Shown piece after piece: positions 14,887 to 20,278 of a DNA stretch of 20,278 nt. This stretch comes from a virus: positions 1-20,278 of the IMG/VR virus record IMGVR_UViG_3300024231_000071. One strand, written 5' to 3'. The notes below the pieces were generated by a model, which was not told the origin of the DNA, did no database searches, and saw nothing but the letters and a program-made list of their open reading frames with translations. Position numbers and translations under genes: made by a program. Numbering within the stretch: the stretch's first letter is position 1; every line of letters begins with the position of its first letter.

Positions 14887-16215
14887 ATGATAGATGGAAC
14901 TTATAATATACTATATATTAATGCAGGAGATGGGTTTTTTCCTGTTGGAAATTTAGTGTCTAATAGCTTAAATGAAAGCATTGATACAATTGACAGTACA
15001 ACCAGAGACAACGCAGGTTGGAAAACACAAACACTCACCAATCAAAGTTATAATTTAGAGTTTAATGGTTTGCTTTCAAACGCTATTAGTACCACAAAAA
15101 TTAACTACGAAACAATAAAAAACATAAAAAGAAACAAGCAGATCATTGATTGGAAAGTTTCTGACAACCAATTAAGTATCGAAGGAGGGAAAGCTCAAAT
15201 TACTTCTTTAAGTAATGAATCTAGTACAGATGAGTTTGTAAGTTTTTCCGCGAGTTTACAAGGATACGGAACTTTTAAAAATTACAAATTTGAATTCCAA
15301 GTAAATACTAGCAATACAGGAACAAGTAATAGCAATCAATTTACGCTTCCGTTAAATTCATCTTTTACTGGCAATATTAACGTTGATTGGGGGGATGGTA
15401 CAATAAATAATATTAGTTCATACAATCAAGCAGAAGTAACACATACATTTCCTTTTTCTGGAACTTATGATATTAAAATTTCAGGTGTAATCTCGGCTGG
15501 ATGGAGCTTTGGTAACACCGGGGATTGTAAAAAAATGGGTGATATTTCTAACTGGGGAGCTTTTTCATGTACCGCAACCAGTGCCTTTGCAGGATGCTCT
15601 AACATGACCTCTATTGGAAGCGATGTAGACTTTTTAAACCAAGCGGTTAATTTAAATGGATACTTTGATTTATGTGGCTTGCTAGGATTACCATCAACCT
15701 TGACTTTAGAAAAATTAGAGGAAGGCTTTCAGATGCTTCGATATAATTCAATCCCTATATTACCTTCAGGAATGCTACTGCATAATTTAAAAAATGGAGG
15801 TATAATGTTTAGAGGTAACCCTTTAACTTCTGGATTACCTGAGGGAATGGTATTAGAAAATGTAACAAACGCATTCTATATGTTTGAAGGATGTCAACTT
15901 CCAAATTTACCATCAACATTAACCTTATTGAATGTAGAAAATGCAAGTTATATGCTCAAAGGAAATTCAGTAACTGATATCCCATCAGGTGTAACATTAC
16001 CAAATTTAAATAATGGTGCAAATATGCTGACAGGAAACACCATAAACACCACAAGGTACTCTCAGTTATTAGTTGATTTAGAGAATTTAAATACCAACAA
16101 TAATTTTAGCTTCCATGGTGGGAACTCGCAATACAACACGACAGGGCAAACAGCTAGAAATATATTGACAGCTTCACCGCGAAATTTAACAATCACCGAT
16201 GGTGGCTTAGCATAA
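14887..16215 (+). CDS. tail-tube-like domain fused to PKD-like and leucine-rich surface repeats
   Basis: This 442-aa protein is a mosaic. Residues 1-130 resemble the tail tube protein at 10011: PVGNLVSNSLNESIDTIDSTTRDNAG and STDEFVSFSASLQGYG line up with PVGGLTSNTLSVTRNIIEAQIKDNPG-like and GDEFATYSGTIQNTG there. Residues about 150-200 look like a PKD/Ig domain: NINVDWGDGT, then VTHTFPFSGTYDIKISG. Residues 264-384 are five 24-25-residue leucine-rich repeats with consensus LPxxLxLxNLxNxxxMLxGN, as in BspA/DUF285-type surface proteins. The end (NSQYNTTGQTARNILTASP..LTITDGG) is also typical of these. It probably sits on or at the tip of the tail and contacts the host surface or environment; that role is inferred. 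No chaperone or enzyme motif is seen. Confidence 0.82.
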   Translation: MIDGTYNILYINAGDGFFPVGNLVSNSLNESIDTIDSTTRDNAGWKTQTLTNQSYNLEFNGLLSNAISTTKINYETIKNIKRNKQIIDWKVSDNQLSIEGGKAQITSLSNESSTDEFVSFSASLQGYGTFKNYKFEFQVNTSNTGTSNSNQFTLPLNSSFTGNINVDWGDGTINNISSYNQAEVTHTFPFSGTYDIKISGVISAGWSFGNTGDCKKMGDISNWGAFSCTATSAFAGCSNMTSIGSDVDFLNQAVNLNGYFDLCGLLGLPSTLTLEKLEEGFQMLRYNSIPILPSGMLLHNLKNGGIMFRGNPLTSGLPEGMVLENVTNAFYMFEGCQLPNLPSTLTLLNVENASYMLKGNSVTDIPSGVTLPNLNNGANMLTGNTINTTRYSQLLVDLENLNTNNNFSFHGGNSQYNTTGQTARNILTASPRNLTITDGGLA

Positions 16216-16219
16216 AAGT

Positions 16220-16420
16220 ATGAAAGGAAAAGAATTAAAATATCCGAAAAAAACAACCTATTATATCGCATGGGATAAAAAAGAAATAAAAGTGTATGGC
16301 TCAGTTTCGCCAAAAAATCATTTTACTACCCCATGGAAAAAAGTAGATTTTTATACAGATAAAGAAAAATGGCTAAAAGTCTTAGAAAAAAATGGAATTA
16401 AAATAGATGAATTAAAATAA
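16220..16420 (+). CDS. small hypothetical protein (66 aa)
   Basis: The ATG at 16220 follows the previous stop by 4 nt. The product (MKGKELKYPKKTTYYIAWDK..) is basic, with several aromatic residues, three beta-like strands (TTYYIAWDKKEIKVYGSV) and a C-terminal helix (EKWLKVLEKNGIKIDELK). There is no membrane segment or cysteine. I recognise no family. It lies between the last tail gene and the lysis block and may be a tail chaperone or lysis accessory. Confidence 0.65.
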   Translation: MKGKELKYPKKTTYYIAWDKKEIKVYGSVSPKNHFTTPWKKVDFYTDKEKWLKVLEKNGIKIDELK

Positions 16421-16445
16421 ATTAATAACCCCTAAATCATGAAGA

Positions 16446-16613
16446 ATGAAACTCAATGACATAAAAGTATATGGTGTTAATGGCTTCGGTTTGATGGTAA
16501 ACTTTTCCTCAATCGATCTAACTTTAAAATCAATATTAACATTTATTATTATCGGATATACCCTTCACAAATGGTACTTGATGTATCATAATAACACTAA
16601 AAAAAATGAGTAA
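16446..16613 (+). CDS. small membrane protein at the head of the lysis block (55 aa)
   Basis: An ATG at 16446 gives 55 codons ending TAA (16611-16613), overlapping the M15 peptidase gene by 8 nt. The product starts MKLNDIKVYGVNGFGLMVNF, a recurrent opening in small proteins next to endolysin genes of Bacteroidota phages, followed by one hydrophobic segment (about residues 26-41, SSIDLTLKSILTFIIIGYTL) and a basic tail. It is probably an inner-membrane protein of the lysis cassette, e.g. a holin-like or endolysin-accessory protein. A single segment and the presence of a better holin candidate at 17115 leave its role open. An upstream ATG at 16439 stops after six codons. Confidence 0.72.
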   Translation: MKLNDIKVYGVNGFGLMVNFSSIDLTLKSILTFIIIGYTLHKWYLMYHNNTKKNE

Positions 16614-16932
16614 GTATTTTAAAGAAATAGAAGGCAATATGGATACTGATTTTCTTGCCAAATTAGATGAGGCAAGAGAGTATGCTAATATCCCATTTGT
16701 GATCAATTCTGCTTATAGAAGTCCAGAGCATAATGCTAGAGTAGGAGGTAAACCTACTTCTTCTCATCTAAAAGGATTGGCAGTAGATATTAGCGCAAAA
16801 GATAGCAGTACAAGAGGAATAATTTTAGATGCTTTAAGAGCAGTTGGATTTAATAGAATAGGAATAGCAAAGACTTTTATTCACGTGGATATGGATACTG
16901 AAAAATCTCAAAATGTAACTTGGTTGTATTGA
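16606..16932 (+). CDS. endolysin: M15-family zinc D,D-carboxypeptidase/endopeptidase
   Basis: This 108-aa enzyme should cut peptidoglycan peptides to release progeny phage. It has the complete M15 signature: SAYRSPEHN (R38), SSHLKGLAVDIS with zinc ligands H54 and D61 (SxHxxGxAxD), and FIHVDMD with H93 as third ligand and D95 nearby. The length is that of a bare M15_3 catalytic domain without a cell-wall-binding domain, normal for phages of Gram-negative hosts. No signal peptide is present, so export through a holin is expected. It overlaps the upstream small membrane protein by 8 nt. Confidence 0.93.
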   Translation: MSKYFKEIEGNMDTDFLAKLDEAREYANIPFVINSAYRSPEHNARVGGKPTSSHLKGLAVDISAKDSSTRGIILDALRAVGFNRIGIAKTFIHVDMDTEKSQNVTWLY

Positions 16933-17060
16933 TGCAAAAAAAGAGTAAGAAAGTATATGTATAAAAAAATCAATTCTCTTTACAAAAGGGATTTAATATG
17001 ATAAGAAATCAAGATTACACTAACAAATAGTTATAACTAGAAGTGAACACGATGGTAAGG

Positions 17061-17089
17061 TTTACCCTTATTTAGTGAACAAGGGTAAA
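17061..17089. repeat. perfect 9-bp inverted repeat in the lysis-block gap
   Basis: TTTACCCTT (17061-17069) and AAGGGTAAA (17081-17089) flank an 11-nt loop. No T tract follows on either strand, so it is not a plain terminator; an RNA hairpin or operator is possible. The short direct repeat AGTGAACA occurs at 17042-17049 and 17074-17081. The rest of the gap 16933-17114 has no ORF longer than 25 codons that I would defend. Confidence 0.5.
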
Positions 17090-17114
17090 TACTCATAAAA
17101 AATACAGTTGAAAA

Positions 17115-17558
17115 ATGAAAATATTACAAATAATTAGAAATTTACTAGGGATCGGAAGAGATGCTTTAAAAAATAGAGCGGAACTTAAACGATTAAAAGC
17201 AGTGCAGGAACACGCAATTCTAGAGGCGCAGACAAAAGCGCAAGTTGATAGAATACTATCTAATACGGATTCAGACAATCAAATTGATTTAATTACAGCG
17301 CAGGATAAAAGGCACACATTCAAAGATGATGTGGTTACCTATTTGTTTTTGATCCCGGTGGTGATTGCAACCATTACTCCGTTTATTATTGCTTATGAGG
17401 AGGCAAACTTTACAAATTTGGCGCAAGATATTCGTGTTTCTTATGAGAATTTAGATTGTTTGCCAAAGTGGTATAAGTACGTTTTAGGTGCTATTATCAT
17501 TGATGTATTAGGCTTCAGGAGCTTTGCTAGGAAATTGATTGGGAAGTATATTAAATAA
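17115..17558 (+). CDS. holin-like membrane protein (GTA/3TM holin type)
   Basis: This 147-aa protein has a basic amphipathic N-terminus (MKILQIIRNLLGIGRDALKNR), a helical charged section to residue 65, then a hydrophobic segment VVTYLFLIPVVIATITPFIIAYE (about 73-95) and a second one near WYKYVLGAIIIDVLGF (about 123-138). The FKDDVVTYLFLIPVV entry into the first segment matches the 'KDE..TLL..IP' pattern of the GTA-type three-TM holins, which open the membrane for the endolysin. A weak third segment lies at the N-terminus. It follows the peptidase gene after a 182-nt gap and ends 3 nt before the phosphoesterase start. Confidence 0.72.
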   Translation: MKILQIIRNLLGIGRDALKNRAELKRLKAVQEHAILEAQTKAQVDRILSNTDSDNQIDLITAQDKRHTFKDDVVTYLFLIPVVIATITPFIIAYEEANFTNLAQDIRVSYENLDCLPKWYKYVLGAIIIDVLGFRSFARKLIGKYIK

Positions 17559-17561
17559 AAT

Positions 17562-18803
17562 TTGAAACTAAGAAAAAGACTTTTTAAAGAAGAAGCTATT
17601 GAATTAGGGATTTCTCCAAAACCTGATGAGAAAGGGAGGAAAAATGCAAAGTATTATATTGAAGAAGGGGAGTGGAAGAAAATAAAAGAATATAGAGAAA
17701 ACTTTGGAACTCCTGTAACCACCGATACCAAAACCAACGAATACAAAGAGAAGTTTGTTTTATCCGCTTGGAACAAACAGACTGGGCAGATGATGGATAT
17801 TGATACCTATTGCTCTCACTATGCGTTACCTAGAGCTGACATTTCTTCTTATAAATTAGTTTCTCATACAGGAACTCCTTATTATAATATCGCTTTTAAA
17901 GAAAATGTTGCTGAAATTGTAAATGATTTTGATTTCGATAGTATCATCAAAAAATACATTCAACCGATTAAGCAAAAAAAACGTTCTCCTTTTAATACTA
18001 CCAAAGATTTTGACACCTTAACAATAACCGATGTTCACGTGGGGATGGATACTGATGCAGACAATAATACCATGTATCAAAATCCCTGGAATAAAAAAGA
18101 GCTGTTTAAAACTGCTGACATTATTATTGAGAAAACCTTGGAAGAGCAAGAAAGCGCTACCTTATATATAGATGACTTGGGTGACCTTCCGGATGGATAC
18201 AATGCACACACCACAAGAGGGGGTCATGCTTTGCCACAAAATATGACCAACGAAGAGTGTTTTAATAATGCGTTGGAGTTTAAATTGAAGATCTTATATG
18301 GCTTGGTTGATCATTATGATAAAATTTATTTTAATAATATCTGCAACGATAACCATGGTGGAAGCTTTACCTATTTTATCAATGAAGCTTTTAAACAGAT
18401 TGCAGAAGTTCAATATAAAAAAGTAAGTGTTACCAATCATCGTAAATTCATCAATCATTATTATATAGGTAAAATTTGCTTTGTAATTTCACATGGTAAA
18501 GACGATAAAAGTTTAAAGTTTGGTTTCAAACCTCAACTGGACCTAAAGGGTGCTGAGAAAATAGATCAGTACTGCAAACAAAATAAAATCTATAAAAAAG
18601 CGGATCTGGTAATCTTTAAAAAAGGAGATTCGCACCAAGCTTTATTTGATATGTGTTCTAGTGATGATTTCTTTTACTTTAACTACCCAGCTCTTTCTCC
18701 AAGCTCAAATTGGGTGAAAAATAATTTTAAGTTGGGTAGGAGGGGTTTTGTGAATGAATCTTTTAAGGGTTTGAAGAATTATGTAAAACCACACTTTATA
18801 TAA
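17562..18803 (+). CDS. metallophosphoesterase (calcineurin-like), possible nuclease
   Basis: All five metal-binding blocks of the calcineurin-like superfamily can be seen: D157-V-H159 (TITDVHVGM), G207-D208-LP-D211-G212, N262-D263-N264-H265 (in place of GNHD/E), S310-H311-G312 and G355-D356-S357-H358 (GxH-type). The 413-aa length and the 140-residue N-terminal extension point to a phage version, often annotated as DNA-repair exonuclease-like. The N-terminal part matches no family I know. Substrate (DNA or phosphodiester) is not determined. The start is TTG; the next methionines are residues 77-78, too late for the N-terminal domain. It is the last gene of the + strand block and overlaps the integrase stop by 8 nt tail-to-tail, with no terminator between. 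Confidence 0.8.
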   Translation: MKLRKRLFKEEAIELGISPKPDEKGRKNAKYYIEEGEWKKIKEYRENFGTPVTTDTKTNEYKEKFVLSAWNKQTGQMMDIDTYCSHYALPRADISSYKLVSHTGTPYYNIAFKENVAEIVNDFDFDSIIKKYIQPIKQKKRSPFNTTKDFDTLTITDVHVGMDTDADNNTMYQNPWNKKELFKTADIIIEKTLEEQESATLYIDDLGDLPDGYNAHTTRGGHALPQNMTNEECFNNALEFKLKILYGLVDHYDKIYFNNICNDNHGGSFTYFINEAFKQIAEVQYKKVSVTNHRKFINHYYIGKICFVISHGKDDKSLKFGFKPQLDLKGAEKIDQYCKQNKIYKKADLVIFKKGDSHQALFDMCSSDDFFYFNYPALSPSSNWVKNNFKLGRRGFVNESFKGLKNYVKPHFI

Positions 18804-20043
18804 TGACATCGATTTTCTCAGACCAATCTTTTGGAATATCCGCATCGATAGCATGAATATAATTCATCAATCCACTTTCAGAGCTATGCCCTGTTATCGG
18901 CATCAACTGTTGTATGGCTTGGTAAAAGCTTAAATTCTCTTTGGTTCGTAAGTGTCTGAATAAATTGGTTATATAAGAATGTCTAAAAGAATAGATGTTG
19001 TCTCCCTTTTCTAATTCAATGCCTTCTTGAACCATTTGTGATTTTAATCTTGTAAACCTACGAGTAATAACTCCTCTTCTTTGTGTATCAGATCCTTCCC
19101 ATTCTCCCGGTACTCCAGAAGGAGTAATTAAATATGAATCTTTGTCATAATTATGTAGGTTCATTTTTTTAAGACCATCTAATAATAAGGAAGGAATCCT
19201 TTTTGTTTTTAATGGTTTGTTTTTTGCCTGATAATAAAGCAAGGCTTCCTCCAAGTTTAAATCTTTTATTTTTAAACGACACACTTCCACAGGTCTTAAA
19301 AAATTATATGCCACAAATCGAATTACTAATAAGACAACCGGATCATTAACTTTTAAAAAATCGGTAATTTGTATTAGCTGTTTATTTGTAAGTGTTCTAT
19401 TTCTTCGATGCTTAACTTTTTCTTTCTCAATATTTTTGATAAAGTTGTAATCAATCAATAATAGCTTCTTTTCTAAGATTGTAAAAACAGCAGACAAATC
19501 TGTTCTATAATTATTTCTAGTTCTTGCAGAGGTTTTTTTAAGGACACCATTTAAATAGGTGATTACAATTTTACGAGTGACCAATTTAATGTCCTTGAAT
19601 TGGTTGTGCTTCCCTAAAAATTTTAGAAAATGATTTGATGTTTTTTTATAGTTACCGTAAGTGTTCGGAGTAACGGTAGATTTTGCAATTTCTAAAGCTT
19701 GGTCAATAGCTTCTTTTACTGATGTTGATGTTTCTTTTTCTTTTTGACCTATATTAATGACTTCTTTATCATTATATGGTACATGACCATTTTTTAAAAC
19801 TTTAATCAATTTTTTTTTGATATACTTCAGGACTTTTAATCGCTCATTTTTAGTCTTAAATGAATTTACACCACCATGGATATTGTTTTTCCTTTCTAAT
19901 TTTCCTGTCAAGGGGTTTCTATAAGACCATCGAAGATACCAAGATTTAGATAGAGCAATTGATTTTTCTTTTTTAGTTAATTTATCCCATTGATCAATTT
20001 TCACTCCTCCTGTATAAAATCCGATTGAGTATTTTTTTGACAT
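18796..20043 (-). CDS. int: tyrosine recombinase / phage integrase
   Basis: This enzyme integrates and excises the prophage. From the ATG at 20043 (MSKKYSIGFYTGG) it has 415 aa. The N-terminal arm-binding part contains YLRWSYRNPLTGK; a SAM-like core-binding domain follows (ALEIAKSTVTPNTYGNYKKT). The catalytic domain has Arg250 in FLRPVEVCRL, a beta-strand Lys near 281 (KTKRIPS), YSFR354-H355 (the HxxRH box with Tyr in place of the first His), GH386SS and the nucleophile Tyr395 in NYIHA. Longer starts exist at ATG 20097 and GTG 20130; homologues known to me begin near (K)KKYS..YTGG, favouring 20043. The reading is leftward, away from the tRNA. The leader holds an inverted repeat (20102-20132). 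Confidence 0.93.
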   Translation of the reverse strand: MSKKYSIGFYTGGVKIDQWDKLTKKEKSIALSKSWYLRWSYRNPLTGKLERKNNIHGGVNSFKTKNERLKVLKYIKKKLIKVLKNGHVPYNDKEVINIGQKEKETSTSVKEAIDQALEIAKSTVTPNTYGNYKKTSNHFLKFLGKHNQFKDIKLVTRKIVITYLNGVLKKTSARTRNNYRTDLSAVFTILEKKLLLIDYNFIKNIEKEKVKHRRNRTLTNKQLIQITDFLKVNDPVVLLVIRFVAYNFLRPVEVCRLKIKDLNLEEALLYYQAKNKPLKTKRIPSLLLDGLKKMNLHNYDKDSYLITPSGVPGEWEGSDTQRRGVITRRFTRLKSQMVQEGIELEKGDNIYSFRHSYITNLFRHLRTKENLSFYQAIQQLMPITGHSSESGLMNYIHAIDADIPKDWSEKIDVII

Positions 20044-20101
20044 AATATGGGTCTTTAAAAAAGTGTAGTCTAGAGTGTACTTCTTGGGTTTTGGCATGAT
20101 T

Positions 20102-20132
20102 GAGTGGTTTATGTTTTGAGTATAAACCACTC
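20102..20132. repeat. perfect 11-bp inverted repeat between tRNA and integrase
   Basis: GAGTGGTTTAT (20102-20112) and ATAAACCACTC (20122-20132) are exact inverted copies with a 9-nt spacer. It begins 21 nt past the tRNA 3' end. No T run follows in the tRNA transcription direction, so a tRNA terminator is doubtful. It may be an integrase operator, a recombinase core or arm site, or an RNA hairpin in the integrase leader. Beside it, TTGATATA (20140-20133, - strand) resembles the start of the phage promoter element. Confidence 0.6.
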
Positions 20133-20191
20133 TATATCAACACTTTAAACTAGTAGCGAGGAGCAGATTTGAACTGCCGACCTCAGGGTTA
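20131..20191. other. probable prophage right attachment site (att) at the tRNA 3' half
   Basis: The integrase gene starts just beyond the 3' end of an intact tRNA and reads away from it, the usual attachment arrangement for tyrosine recombinases that use tRNA 3' ends or anticodon loops. The second copy of the tRNA 3' end, which would mark the other boundary, does not occur in this window, so the limits of the site are inferred. Confidence 0.4.
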
Positions 20192-20227
20192 TGAATCCTG
20201 CGCTCTAACCAACTGAGCTACCTCGCC
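20154..20227 (-). tRNA. tRNA-Met (anticodon CAT), elongator class
   Basis: A full cloverleaf can be drawn: acceptor GGCGAGG pairing CCTCGCT with a terminal G-T, discriminator A, D-arm GCTC/GAGC, anticodon arm CAGGA-TTCATAA-CCCTG, T-arm GGCAG-TTCAAAT-CTGCT. CCA is not encoded. The top pair of the anticodon stem is an A31-C39 mismatch. A CAT anticodon may also belong to tRNA-Ile2, so elongator Met is the likelier but not the only reading. It is preceded by a host-type promoter and followed by the integrase leader. Confidence 0.9.
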
Positions 20228-20244
20228 ATAAGGTTTTAAGGCTG

Positions 20245-20274
20245 CAAATATAATTGAATTTTGCTAACTAGCAA
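20245..20274 (-). promoter_or_regulatory. host promoter of the tRNA gene (Bacteroidota consensus)
   Basis: On the - strand, TTG (20274-20272), 19 nt, TATATTTG (20252-20245) matches the Bacteroidota primary-sigma consensus TTG / TAnnTTTG at normal spacing. The start point should fall near 20240, about 13 nt before the mature tRNA. The -33 box is part of a small palindrome TTGCTA-GT-TAGCAA (20274-20261, - strand). This supports both the host group and the chromosomal nature of the tRNA. Confidence 0.75.
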
Positions 20275-20278
20275 GAGG

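Noticed and set aside
361-16436. Shared 11-mer TAACCCCTAAA at 361-371 and 16426-16436
   Set aside because: Many chance 11-mer matches are expected in 20 kb of AT-rich DNA and the surrounding bases do not agree.
20154-20227. tRNA as a phage-encoded gene
   Set aside because: It has a host-type promoter with standard spacing, lies beyond the integrase at the edge of the phage genes, and is a typical attachment target.

Overview
The window looks like the right-hand, late half of a siphovirus-type prophage in a Bacteroidota genome, most likely a flavobacterium. The host call rests on low GC, A-rich leaders without Shine-Dalgarno sequences, a chromosomal tRNA promoter with the Bacteroidota signature (TTG, 19 nt, TATATTTG), and proteins of flavobacterial phage type (FISUMP fibre domain, terminase and integrase style). 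The early, replication and lysogeny-control genes are not here and presumably lie left of position 1.

Layout, left to right on the + strand. A four-cysteine lipoprotein (9-311) and a leader region precede the packaging and head module: a 59-aa ORF, TerS, TerL, portal, MuF-like minor head protein, prohead protease, major capsid protein and a capsid terminator. Head completion and connectors follow (57-aa ORF, gp6-like connector, head-tail joining protein, a FISUMP fibre, HK97 gp10-like protein, tail terminator). Then the tail: tail tube, an assembly chaperone with a -1 frameshift product, tape measure, a large distal-tail or hub protein, and a second tail-tube-like domain fused to PKD-like and leucine-rich surface repeats. 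The lysis block holds a 66-aa unknown, a 55-aa single-membrane-segment protein, an M15 peptidase and a 3TM holin-like protein. A metallophosphoesterase closes the + strand block.

On the - strand, a tyrosine recombinase runs tail-to-tail into the phosphoesterase and starts just beyond an intact tRNA(CAT) at the right edge. This is the usual picture of integration at a tRNA 3' end, so the right prophage boundary is probably at or inside that tRNA. The other attachment site is not visible.

The + strand genes are packed with 1-, 8- or 17-nt overlaps. The late operon is interrupted by only a few gaps. Four of them, before portal, protease, tail tube and the tube-LRR fusion, carry related AT-rich promoter-like elements (TTG, 14 nt, TATATTTG or similar); the copies before protease and tail tube are identical at 27 of 29 positions. 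These probably boost the abundant structural proteins. The least ordinary items are this promoter family, the tube-PKD-LRR fusion, the fibre gene inside the head-completion cluster, and the phosphoesterase next to the integrase.
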